Assembly (NCBI RefSeq): GCF_000980885.2
Contig: NZ_LBDA02000019.1
Coordinates: 62,001 to 126,000, forward strand
Origin: Streptomyces malaysiense
Lineage (GTDB): Bacteria; Actinomycetota; Actinomycetes; Streptomycetales; Streptomycetaceae
Direction of reading: 5' to 3'
DNA: 64,000 nt
The notes beneath the pieces were generated by a model that worked only from the letters and a program-made list of their open reading frames with translations, was not told the DNA's origin and made no database searches. The stretch's first letter is position 1, and every line of letters begins with the position of its first letter. Both the position numbers and the translations under genes were made by a program. Positions 18,511 through 25,897 of the stretch are shown here, one piece after another.

Positions 18511-18768
18511 TCAGCGCTTGTTCGCGCTGCTGAGGAGGGAGCGCAGGACCACGGCGGCGATGGCCACGGACACGGCCGAGACAGCGACCGCCGCCAGGAG
18601 TGCGGTGAGCACGATTCCGACGACGACCACGGCGGCGACCGCGCCGACACCGACGCCCGCGTACGGGGCGACCGGTCGGCCGGCGACGGAGGCCGAAGCA
18701 TGCGTCTGCTGAGGCGTGACGGTTGCCCTCGGCAGCGTCGGGACGTCGGGCAGCTTGGGGCGGAACAC
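18511..18768 (-). CDS. SpdD-like small membrane spread protein
   Basis: 85-aa protein (GTG start with AGGAGG 6 nt upstream). A hydrophilic N-terminus MFRPKLPDVPTL precedes about 45 hydrophobic residues (two likely membrane spans) and a short basic tail. Small proteins of this sort are encoded between rep and tra in Streptomyces conjugative elements and are linked to intramycelial plasmid spreading. Naming by position and topology. Confidence 0.7.
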   Translation of the reverse strand: MFRPKLPDVPTLPRATVTPQQTHASASVAGRPVAPYAGVGVGAVAAVVVVGIVLTALLAAVAVSAVSVAIAAVVLRSLLSSANKR

Positions 18769-18782
18769 GGTGAGCCTCCTGG

Positions 18783-18977
18783 TCAGTGGTGGGTGCCGTT
18801 GACGACGCCGACCCCGGAACGGGTGCCGGACTCGATAGCCGGAGCGAGGAAGGTGTGGGAGAGCCAGAAGCCGAACAGCGCGATCACGACGGCGACCCAG
18901 AGCCGGACGCCGAGGAACTTGATCGCGGCCCAGGCGATAAGGCCGAGGACGAAGACGAGCGGCAGCGAGACGGTCAC
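18783..18977 (-). CDS. Small two-helix membrane protein of the spread region
   Basis: 64 aa, with two predicted membrane helices (LPLVFVLGLIAWAAIKFLG and LWVAVVIALFGFWLSHTFL) and a short hydrophilic tail. It stands 14 nt upstream of the SpdD-like gene on the same strand. Probably part of the spread complex; no specific function can be given. Confidence 0.65.
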   Translation of the reverse strand: MTVSLPLVFVLGLIAWAAIKFLGVRLWVAVVIALFGFWLSHTFLAPAIESGTRSGVGVVNGTHH

Positions 18978-18989
18978 ACTGAGCTCCCT

Positions 18990-19181
18990 TCAGCGGACGG
19001 CACAGCGGTGGGTGCGGGCGGCCAGCTCGGCGGCGGCGCGGCTGTCGTAGTCCGTGGCGAAGCCGCAGCGCGGGGCCGTGCAGGCAGCGGTGTGCTTCTC
19101 GCGGCCCCGGCCGTCGTAGTAGGTGGCGACCTGGACGGGCCCGATGCGGGTGACGTCTCGGAAGCGGCGGTTGGCGGGCAT
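18990..19181 (-). CDS. Mobile element transfer protein (zinc-ribbon-like)
   Basis: 63 aa, MPANRRFRDVTRIG start, with CTAPRCGF and THRC suggesting a metal site. Proteins of this kind are widespread in Streptomyces AICEs next to spd genes. It overlaps the upstream gene by one base at 19181, so translation is coupled. Molecular role unknown. Confidence 0.7.
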   Translation of the reverse strand: MPANRRFRDVTRIGPVQVATYYDGRGREKHTAACTAPRCGFATDYDSRAAAELAARTHRCAVR

Positions 19182-19372
19182 CAGCGGATCTCCTTCGGGG
19201 TTTCGCCGGTGAAGTCGGTGACGTGCTCGGCCAGCCAGCGCAAGATCTCGTCGCCCTCGTAGCTGTCGGCGGTGAGGATCACGGGCTCGGCGATGAGCAC
19301 GGCTTCGGTGAGGCGGTTCTGTCGGGTCAGCTCGGCAGCGCGTTGCAGCGCGCGGAGCGTGGACGGGCGCAC
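19181..19372 (-). CDS. Small hypothetical protein of the transfer operon
   Basis: 63-aa soluble, helical protein (TLRALQRAAELTRQNRLTEAV ... EILRWLAEHVTDF). It is in the middle of the tra-spd operon and joins its neighbour end to end. I do not recognise a family beyond its regular occurrence in such elements. Confidence 0.6.
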   Translation of the reverse strand: MRPSTLRALQRAAELTRQNRLTEAVLIAEPVILTADSYEGDEILRWLAEHVTDFTGETPKEIR

Positions 19373-19390
19373 GGTGGAAGGTCCTCCGGG

Positions 19391-20020
19391 TCAGGTGAGT
19401 TGGGCAGCGATGGCCTCGGCCAGCGGCAGCGGGACGCCGAGCCGGGCTCGAAGGGTCGAGGTGTCGTTGGGCGTTCCGGTCCGGGCGCGGTGTTCGTCGG
19501 CGACCTTGCGCGCGAGCGTGACGAGCGCCGGCGGAACTGGTGGGTTGGAGGGGCGAGCTGGATCCGGCCCAGCAGCGGGCAGTTCAGATGCAGAGGCGGG
19601 CACTTCCGGTGCCTTGGGTTCGGGGTCCGACTCGCGCCCCGCCGCTGAGGCGTCCGCGGTTGATCCGTGGGCGAGCAACGTCCCGCCCAGGAAGGCGACC
19701 GCGGGCCATCCGGCGACGAGGATGCGCAGCCAGGCCGGTACAGCGCCCAGGTCGAGCAGCCCGGCTGTGGAGACGTTGGCGCCCAGCGAGGCAGTCAAGG
19801 CAACGAGGAACCAGCACCAACCGGCCGCTTTCGCCCCGCCGGAGCGGAGCCGCCGCCAGGCCGCCACCAACAGCAGGTCGACGGAGACCGGGTAGGCCCA
19901 TGCCTTCCATCCGTGCTGTCCAGCAGCCGAGGCCAGGTCGTGCAGGTGGGCGAAGGACAGCGCGGCGGCGATCACCGCTTGGATGAGTACAGCGTCGAGG
20001 CGGACGGGCAGGGCACGCAC
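19391..20020 (-). CDS. SpdB-like / DUF2637 transfer membrane protein
   Basis: About 209 aa. The N-terminal half has three to four membrane helices (LIQAVIAAALSFAHLHDLA, AWAYPVSVDLLLVAAW, WCWFLVALTASLGANV, LRILVAGWPAVAFLGG) as in DUF2637/SpdB proteins. The rest is a Pro/Ala-rich linker and a small helical C-domain. The GTG start has AAGGAG 7 nt upstream; an ATG nine codons upstream is the alternative. SpdB2-type proteins interact with TraB in pIJ101-like transfer. Confidence 0.78.
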   Translation of the reverse strand: MRALPVRLDAVLIQAVIAAALSFAHLHDLASAAGQHGWKAWAYPVSVDLLLVAAWRRLRSGGAKAAGWCWFLVALTASLGANVSTAGLLDLGAVPAWLRILVAGWPAVAFLGGTLLAHGSTADASAAGRESDPEPKAPEVPASASELPAAGPDPARPSNPPVPPALVTLARKVADEHRARTGTPNDTSTLRARLGVPLPLAEAIAAQLT

Positions 20021-20103
20021 GGCGTGACTCCTTCCGGTTCCAGGCATGGAGGGAGTAGGGACTTGGCACGGGACAGCCGTGCCGGCGGTAGGAGCGGGGG
20101 TGG

Positions 20104-21477
20104 TTACTCGGTGACCGGGCGAGCCGTGGGCACAGGCCCGGACGCCTCAACCGGCATCGGCGGTACGTAGGGCCGGAAGGGATCGAGCGCCGGTACGTCG
20201 GGGATGTGGTGAGCCGCAGCGCGGCAGATAGCCGCGGCCTCGGCGAGGGAGAGGTAGGGGGTACGGATGCGGGACCAGCCGCCGGAGGTGTCGCCGACAA
20301 CGGCCAGACCCGGCAGCTCGGGGGCGATGGCGCAGGCCGCGAGGACGGCCTCAGGGGCGATGTCGCCGAGCGCCATCTTGGCCGAGGCTTCGTCGTTCAC
20401 GCGGTGGCAGACGCGGCCCGTGAGCTGAGCGCGGAGCATGGTCGCGCCCTTGCCCAGCTCGGCGCCGAAGCGCTGCCCGCACACTTCGAGATAGATGCCG
20501 GCGGCCCGGCCGAGCTGGGCGAGGCGGATGAGCTGGGTAACCATCTCGTCCCGCCGTTCCTCCTCCTTCCGCGTGGCGACGAGGAAGAGTTCGGCCACCT
20601 CGTCGATGAAGAGCACGATCGGAGCGGGACGTTCCTCGTCTGGCAGTCCCCAGATGTCCGAGGTGATCAGCTCTTCCGGGGTGCCGGGCGCGATGCCCTG
20701 CCGGGCCTTGATCAGGTCGTATCGGTCCTCCATTTCCTTCACGAGCACGGGAAGCAGCTCGGCCGCCTGGTCCGGATCGGTCGCCAGGGCGGAGAGCCGG
20801 GGCGCGAAGGGTGCGAGCTCGACCCCGCGCTTGCAGTCGATTCCGACCAGGACGACCGGCTGAACGGCAAGCCCGGTCAACAGGTTTCGCAGATACATGG
20901 ACTTGCCCGAGAGCGTGGCCCCCAGCACCAGTTCATGCGGCACGGTCCGGTAGTCCCGCACGAGCGCGGTCGCGTCTTCCCGTAACGCCACCGGGACCCG
21001 AAGCGGGCCGCTGTCGAGACGACGGGGCATCCGGACCTTCCGCAGCACATCGAAGCCGACGAGACGCAACTCGACGACGCCCGGCTTGATGTCCCGCACA
21101 TGGACGGCGTGGACACCCCAGGCGTGCCGGAGGCGTTCGGCCGAGGCCGCCACGTCCGCCGGCTCCTGCCCCGGAGCCAACCGCAGCCGGATGCGCAGCC
21201 CGGTAGTGGTCGGCCGGATGATGCCCCGACGAGGAGGCACCGGCCGGACCTCACGGCGGGTGGCCGCCCGAACGGCCAGCGCCCGCCACCGGGACGGCTG
21301 CACGGTCAGGCCACACGCGTCCATGGTCGAGGAGTACGACGCCAGCAACCGGGCCACTGAGAGCGGCAGCCCGACCGTGGACCAGTACACCGCCGGGTAG
21401 GCGTGCCGGGCGTAGGCGGCGCCGCCTATAGCGGCGAGCGGACCGCCCAGCTCGGCCAACGTCAGCAGGTCCGTCAC
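20104..21477 (-). CDS. TraB-like FtsK/SpoIIIE DNA translocase
   Basis: About 457 aa. N-terminal hydrophobic stretch, then a RecA-type motor with Walker A GATLSGKSMYL and Walker B PIVLFIDEVAEL, followed by RLAQLGRAAGIYLEVCGQRFG and a C-terminal segment for DNA recognition. In Streptomyces one such hexameric protein moves double-stranded DNA between hyphae, without relaxase or type IV system. GTG start six nt after the preceding stop. Confidence 0.9.
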   Translation of the reverse strand: MTDLLTLAELGGPLAAIGGAAYARHAYPAVYWSTVGLPLSVARLLASYSSTMDACGLTVQPSRWRALAVRAATRREVRPVPPRRGIIRPTTTGLRIRLRLAPGQEPADVAASAERLRHAWGVHAVHVRDIKPGVVELRLVGFDVLRKVRMPRRLDSGPLRVPVALREDATALVRDYRTVPHELVLGATLSGKSMYLRNLLTGLAVQPVVLVGIDCKRGVELAPFAPRLSALATDPDQAAELLPVLVKEMEDRYDLIKARQGIAPGTPEELITSDIWGLPDEERPAPIVLFIDEVAELFLVATRKEEERRDEMVTQLIRLAQLGRAAGIYLEVCGQRFGAELGKGATMLRAQLTGRVCHRVNDEASAKMALGDIAPEAVLAACAIAPELPGLAVVGDTSGGWSRIRTPYLSLAEAAAICRAAAHHIPDVPALDPFRPYVPPMPVEASGPVPTARPVTE

Positions 21478-21482
21478 AGCGA

Positions 21483-21833
21483 TCAGCCCGCCTGAGCCAT
21501 CGGGAAGGCACCCGGAGCAACGGCGGTCGCCCGGTAGGCGATGCCGTGCCGCTCCTGGCCGTTGAAAACGCTCTGCCACGGCCGCGCCACCAGACCCGGC
21601 AGCGAGACCGGAGCACCGACCGTCAGGCCCTCGGTCACTCCGCTTTCCGGGACAGTGACCTGGATCAGCGACGACTCGCCCTCGTCGATGTAGACGACGC
21701 CGACGGTCATCAGCGCCTCACCGGTCACCGCATCCTTGGCGATCTCACCGGTCTGCCGGTCGCGCACCTTCGGCGCCGGAGCCTCGGTGAGCAGGATCGT
21801 GGCGGTCGAGGCGTCAACGCGGATCACACGCAC
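21483..21833 (-). CDS. SCO3933-type AICE regulatory protein
   Basis: 116-aa protein starting at a GTG with AAGGAG 7 nt upstream. It is beta-rich (VRVIRVDASTATILLTEAP, LMTVGVVYIDEGESSLIQVTVP, GAPVSLPGLVARPW). Proteins like it are encoded directly before traB in many AICEs and are annotated as regulatory. It is the first gene after the KorSA-type operators, so it leads the transfer operon. Confidence 0.7.
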   Translation of the reverse strand: MRVIRVDASTATILLTEAPAPKVRDRQTGEIAKDAVTGEALMTVGVVYIDEGESSLIQVTVPESGVTEGLTVGAPVSLPGLVARPWQSVFNGQERHGIAYRATAVAPGAFPMAQAG

Positions 21834-21880
21834 AGGAATTCTCCTTCTGGGATGGATCAACCTGCCAGTCCTGACAAGTT

Positions 21881-21927
21881 GACTTAGCAAGTTCGAAGCT
21901 AGAGATGACAGGTTGACTTGTCAAGTC
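21881..21927. promoter_or_regulatory. KorSA-type operator pair
   Basis: GACTTGTCAAGTC (21915-21927) is a perfect 13-bp palindrome, and GACTTAGCAAGTT (21881-21893) is a near copy; both are preceded by TT. A related half-site pair, CAAGTCAACTGGTCAA, lies just upstream of the GntR gene (about 22711-22726). Their placement before the transfer operon and before the repressor gene fits autoregulated KorSA control. Confidence 0.75.
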
Positions 21928-21958
21928 GCTATCGCTGGAGACTCGCCGAAGGGCGGCA

Positions 21959-22687
21959 TCAGCTCAGGCGGTAGATGTCTTCGAGTTCCTGCCGGTCAGC
22001 CGGGAGGAGCACTTCGGAGACCTGCAACGACCGGCCGGAGGCATCACAGGCGACGACCAGGACACTCAGCACTGGCATGCCGTCCGGCAGCTCCAGGAGC
22101 TCAGCTTCACGGGCCTCGGGCAGCCGAGCCGACACACGCTCGATCACATGGTCGAAGCGGACCTTCTTCCGCGCTTCGAGATGTTCGCGGCTACTCCCGC
22201 TCAGAGGTTGGCCGGACCCCAGCTCAGTGCCCTCCACCATGCCGGCGGGGAAGTACGACGAGACCAGCTCAACAGCTTCGCCGTCCTCTTCGACCTGAAA
22301 GCGGCGCATGAGGACCTCGGCCCCCTTCGGCAGGCCGAGCGCCGAGGCGATCCGAGTCGGGACGGGCACGTGTGCGACTTCGATCAGTCGCCCCAGACCC
22401 TGCGACTCGTCGCGCTCCAGCGCCTCACGCCCCCGCCGATCCTTCTGTTCGACGACTTCCGGACGGCCCCGGACGATCGTGCCGTAGCCCTGCCGGGACT
22501 CCAGCCATCCGTCCCGCTTCAGCAGATCCAGCGCTCGTACGACGGTGGGGCGGGACATCCCGAAGGCCTGCACCAGTTGGTTTTCACTCGGTACACGGCT
22601 GCCTGGCGCATAGGTGCCATCCTCGATACGACGCTGAAGCGTCTGGGCGAGGCGCACGTACTTGGGTGGCTCCACTTCATACGCCAT
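21959..22687 (-). CDS. KorSA-like GntR transfer repressor
   Basis: 242 aa. N-terminal GntR winged helix (YVRLAQTLQRRIEDGTYAPG, VPSENQLVQAFGMSRPTVVRAL) and C-terminal UTRA effector domain (LMRRFQVEEDGEAVELVSSYFP ... VLSVLVVACDASG). In pSAM2, KorSA represses replication/transfer through pra. Here its presumed sites lie both sides of the gene. Effector unknown. Confidence 0.85.
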   Translation of the reverse strand: MAYEVEPPKYVRLAQTLQRRIEDGTYAPGSRVPSENQLVQAFGMSRPTVVRALDLLKRDGWLESRQGYGTIVRGRPEVVEQKDRRGREALERDESQGLGRLIEVAHVPVPTRIASALGLPKGAEVLMRRFQVEEDGEAVELVSSYFPAGMVEGTELGSGQPLSGSSREHLEARKKVRFDHVIERVSARLPEAREAELLELPDGMPVLSVLVVACDASGRSLQVSEVLLPADRQELEDIYRLS

Positions 22688-22776
22688 GAACGCCGCCTGT
22701 CGAGATTGGCCAAGTCAACTGGTCAATCAGACTACCGACAGATTCAAGGTTGCAGTAGACGGGGCGGGCTATCCCA

Positions 22777-23214
22777 TCACGCCGGCCAGGCATCAGCCAC
22801 CACGAAGGAGACGACCGTTCCGCCGAAGTGGCTGGGCCCGGAGTGCCATGAGTCGGCGATGGAGTCAACGAGGAGCAGCCCCCGCCCGTGAGCATCGTTC
22901 GCTTCCGGATGGCGCAGCCGTACGTTCGCCGGAAACCCCGGGTTGTGGACATCGACACGGAGCGAGGTTCCCTCACGGAACCACTCGACTCGCACCAACC
23001 AGGGATCCTCCGACTTCCCGTAGCAGATGGCGTTGGTCACGAGCTCCGAGAGCATCAGCGTGCAGTCGTCGATCGAGCAAGCCGGGTTGTACGGAGCGAT
23101 GAACTTCCGGAACCAGCGCCGAGCCCGGGGCACAGACTCCGGCACAGGGTGCAAGGTCATCGCTCCGAGCCGCGGCGAGTCCTGGCAGGGGTATCGGTCG
23201 ATCGTGTAGGCCAT
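22777..23214 (-). CDS. HATPase_c (anti-sigma-like) ATP-binding protein
   Basis: 145 aa with the GHKL ATP-binding fold: N-box LSELVTNAICYG, G1 DVHNPGF, G2 HGRGLLLVDSIADSW, and C-terminal GGTVVSFVV. Streptomyces have many RsbW/SpoIIAB-like proteins of this size; some have signalling roles outside sigma-factor control. It shares its ribosome site with the stop of the zinc-finger gene upstream, so the pair is translationally coupled. Confidence 0.85.
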   Translation of the reverse strand: MAYTIDRYPCQDSPRLGAMTLHPVPESVPRARRWFRKFIAPYNPACSIDDCTLMLSELVTNAICYGKSEDPWLVRVEWFREGTSLRVDVHNPGFPANVRLRHPEANDAHGRGLLLVDSIADSWHSGPSHFGGTVVSFVVADAWPA

Positions 23215-23220
23215 TCGTGC

Positions 23221-23394
23221 TCACTCCTTGCCACTGCCGTCGCACTCGAGGCAGCGCCGCTTCGACGTGGCACGGTTGCGGTCATTGGCCGTGGCAAGCG
23301 CCAGCGCCGTTCGGGACACAACGCGCTTCCAGCCACGCCCCCGACACCCCCGGCAAGCTAACCTCGCATCCTGCTCCGGCCGCCGACTCGTCAC
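23221..23394 (-). CDS. Small DnaJ-like zinc-finger protein
   Basis: 57-aa product starting at a GTG with AAGGAGG 6 nt upstream. It has two CxxCxGxG motifs (CRGCRGRG near the start, CLECDGSG at the end), the zinc-binding pattern of DnaJ. Such mini-proteins recur in Streptomyces mobile elements next to GntR genes. Two inverted-repeat operators sit directly upstream. Confidence 0.75.
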   Translation of the reverse strand: MTSRRPEQDARLACRGCRGRGWKRVVSRTALALATANDRNRATSKRRCLECDGSGKE

Positions 23395-23414
23395 GTCGTG
23401 CCTCCTTCTCACCC

Positions 23415-23455
23415 AAGTGGCCTTAGCCACTTTCTGGATAGTGGCATTAGCCACT
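23415..23455 (-). promoter_or_regulatory. Twin GntR operators before the zinc-finger/HATPase operon
   Basis: AAGTGGC-CTTA-GCCACTT (23415-23432) and AGTGGC-ATTA-GCCACT (23440-23455) are two inverted repeats of the same design, 25 nt apart centre to centre. The HutC/GntR gene at 23493-24233 is next door and a related site occurs at its own upstream side, so it is the likely binder. Confidence 0.75.
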
Positions 23456-23492
23456 TCGGGAGTGCAAGCGGTTCGCCGCAACTGGCGCGTCG

Positions 23493-24233
23493 TCAGGTGA
23501 GCGGATAACCCTGCTCGAACGCCCAGCGGTGCGGCGGGTAGGTGGCTTCGGCGAACTCCAGGGGCCGGTCCTGGAGGTCGAAGACAACGTGATGAACGAC
23601 GAGGACCGCGGATCCTGGCTCCAACCGCAGGTCGGCCGCCTCCTCGTCCGTGGCGAACCGAGCGCACATACGGTCTTCCGCGTAGCTCCCTTGACGCCCC
23701 GTCATCCTCTCGACGTACATCAGCGTCCCTTCCTGGATCCGCTCAGGATCCATGAGCTTGGGCGCACGCTGACCGACGTCTGGAGCGAACCACGAGGTGG
23801 AGAGCGTGATCGGACCATCCTGGTTGTTCGTCACGCGCCGGCGGTGTACGGCTCGACGATCCTTCGCCAGACCCAAGGCCTCGGCTACGTAGTCCGGCGC
23901 CTGCAGCCAGCCGGCCGACGTGATGACCGCGTACTCTCCGGGCGTGTAGATCTTCCCCGTCTGGCGGGCACGTCCGTACAACTCCCTTGCGCGTCGGTTC
24001 ACTTCGAGACTACGCACGTAGGTTCCTGAGCCTTGGCGCTTCTCGACCAAGCCTTGATGGCTCAGCGCTTCCAGCGACCGCGCGGCCGTGGGCCGGGACA
24101 CCTTCCAATCCGTGGCGAGCTGCCGTTCCGAGGGCACCTCATCCCCCGGGCGCAGGTCACCCCGGAGAATCTGATCACGGATGTAGTGGGCAATCTGGAG
24201 ATACTTCGGTTGAGCCTCTTCGATCTGAGGCAT
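23493..24233 (-). CDS. GntR/HutC-family regulator with UTRA domain
   Basis: 246 aa. Winged helix (YLQIAHYIRDQILRGDLRPG, VPSERQLATDWKVSRPTAARSLE) followed by a UTRA ligand domain (VHRRRVTNNQDGPITLSTSWF ... VLVVHHVVFDLQDRPLEFAEATYP). It is distinct from the KorSA-like paralog 1.3 kb away. Flanked on both sides by GTGGC...GCCAC repeats, so it probably represses itself, the zinc-finger/HATPase pair and perhaps the DUF1152 gene. Confidence 0.85.
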   Translation of the reverse strand: MPQIEEAQPKYLQIAHYIRDQILRGDLRPGDEVPSERQLATDWKVSRPTAARSLEALSHQGLVEKRQGSGTYVRSLEVNRRARELYGRARQTGKIYTPGEYAVITSAGWLQAPDYVAEALGLAKDRRAVHRRRVTNNQDGPITLSTSWFAPDVGQRAPKLMDPERIQEGTLMYVERMTGRQGSYAEDRMCARFATDEEAADLRLEPGSAVLVVHHVVFDLQDRPLEFAEATYPPHRWAFEQGYPLT

Positions 24234-24248
24234 CTCCCCTCCTAGTTC

Positions 24249-24273
24249 AAGTGGCTATGGCCTCTAGCCACTA
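24249..24273. promoter_or_regulatory. Operator-like repeat upstream of GntR gene and DUF1152 gene
   Basis: AAGTGGC-9 to 10 nt-GCCACT inverted repeat, with a further half-site AGTGGCC at ~24281, in the 80-bp divergent gap. The half-sites equal those at 23415-23455, but the spacing is longer. Confidence 0.6.
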
Positions 24274-24313
24274 TAGGGTGAGTGGCCAACGTGTAAACCC
24301 GTAGTCTGAACGC

Positions 24314-25411
24314 ATGACGCGGTTGATCGTCGCAGCAGGCGGAGGAGGCGACGCAGTCGCCGCCGCCATGCTTCACGCCGCCCTCTACGGCGACGAGGGC
24401 CAGGCGGTGATACTCACCTACGCCTGGGACCGCCTCCTGATCGACCCGCTACCAGGCCCCCGGCGACCCGCCGACTTCACCGGCCTCGAACGCCTCACAC
24501 CGTCCACCTGGGCAGTGCCGGCGCAGGCACGCACGGTCGCACCCGCAGGCTCCACACTCCCCCGGCTCGCAGCAGAGCTCCCGCACACCTTCGCACTGCT
24601 CGACCCCTACCGTGGAGCCGAAGGCCTCACCCACCAACTCGAAGATCTCGTGAGCCACTTGGAGCCAGAGTCGATCGACCTCTTGGACGTGGGCGGGGAC
24701 ATCCTCGCGCGGGGTGATGAGCCAACGCTGAAGAGCCCACTCGCCGACGCCCTCTCGCTGGCCGCGTGCTGCCAAGTGAACGCGCCGGTGAGACTGCTCG
24801 TGGCGGGACCGGGCCTGGACGGTGAACTCCTGCCGGAGGATCTAGCCGACACGCTCGGCCCCGTCGTCCACACCTTCGCCGCGAGCGATCTGGAGGCGAT
24901 CAGCTCAGTCCTGGAGTGGCACCCGTCCGAAGCGACCGGGCTCCTCGCAGCAGCGACCAGGGGCGTGCGAGGCACGTGCGAGATCCGAGACGCAGGACTC
25001 CCCGTACCGCTCACCGACGATAGCCCGACGGTGCACGAGGTCGACCTGGACGACGCTCTCAGCCGGAACCAGTTGGCCCGAGCCATCATGGCGACCGCGC
25101 ACTTGGACGAGGCTGAGACCTACAGCCGCGAGATCTGCGGCTACTCGGAAATCGACTATGAGCGCAACAAGGCTCTGTGGCTCAAGGAGCAGCAGCCGGC
25201 CAAGCTGGACCCGGCCACCATCTGGGCCCAGCTCGACCAGTTCGAGCGCGAAGCCCGGGCCCGCGGAGTCACCCACACGACGTTCCGCCGCATCACCGAG
25301 GCGCTGAACCTCAGCGGCTCGCAGCGCAACGACTTGCGGCAGCTCCTCATCAGCAGCCGACCAGAGCAGTACGACGCGCCCCTGTGGCGCATCCCAGATC
25401 GTCCTGAGTAA
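24314..25411 (+). CDS. DUF1152 domain protein
   Basis: 365 aa. N-terminal glycine-rich MTRLIVAAGGGGDAVAAAML and the internal ESIDLLDVGGDILARGDE with LLVAGPGLDGEL match the DUF1152 family (unknown function; Rossmann-like). The C-terminal 100 residues are helical and charged (IDYERNKALWLKEQQ). The only plus-strand gene in this part of the backbone, divergent from the GntR regulator. Confidence 0.75.
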   Translation: MTRLIVAAGGGGDAVAAAMLHAALYGDEGQAVILTYAWDRLLIDPLPGPRRPADFTGLERLTPSTWAVPAQARTVAPAGSTLPRLAAELPHTFALLDPYRGAEGLTHQLEDLVSHLEPESIDLLDVGGDILARGDEPTLKSPLADALSLAACCQVNAPVRLLVAGPGLDGELLPEDLADTLGPVVHTFAASDLEAISSVLEWHPSEATGLLAAATRGVRGTCEIRDAGLPVPLTDDSPTVHEVDLDDALSRNQLARAIMATAHLDEAETYSREICGYSEIDYERNKALWLKEQQPAKLDPATIWAQLDQFEREARARGVTHTTFRRITEALNLSGSQRNDLRQLLISSRPEQYDAPLWRIPDRPE

Positions 25412-25570
25412 CAAATTTCTTCACGGGTTCAAGGCGGCTCGCTCCGCTCACCGCGCGCGGCCCGGCCCCCGGCCGGGCCTGCGCTCCTGTCTCCGCCCCG
25501 CTCCAGCCCGGCCGGCGCCCGTGCCGCGCGCACAGCAATCAGCCACTTGCCGTCAGAGAAGGGGTCCGTC

Positions 25571-25719
25571 GTGGCTGGGGCGGTCGGCTCCACGGCTTTA
25601 CGGAGCCACTTTGGCGCGAGCCTCGAAGATCATGGCCCCAACGTCGTGCTTTACCGGGCAGGTCCACAGACTGCCCGACGCGCCGCAAGCTTACGGGGCC
25701 ATGATCACTCGCGCCAAAG
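25571..25719. repeat. Large structured inverted-repeat region
   Basis: Outer arms CTTTGGCGCGAG (25609-25620) with CTCGCGCCAAAG (25708-25719), inner arms GATCATGGCCCC (25628-25639) with GGGGCCATGATC (25695-25706), and a third hairpin GGGCAG/CTGCCC (25656-25661, 25671-25676) in the loop. A separate hairpin GGCTCC/GGAGCC (25586-25607) is just upstream. Compound stem-loops like this serve as single-strand origins, transfer loci or structured RNAs in rolling-circle elements; which applies is not decided. No gene is seen in 25412-25897. Confidence 0.75.
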
Positions 25720-25897
25720 CAGCGCCACCCCAAAGCCGCTCCGCCGACCTCACGTTCGGACTCTCGGTTACACGCCTCAAGCGCCTTGGTTTTCGCCTAA
25801 GCTGACCACGCGAAGTATCGTCCAAGCACAGTGAACTCCGTGACTACAGTTTCACCAGCAATGCCCAGCCGGCCGCGCGATCAATGGGGAATTAATT

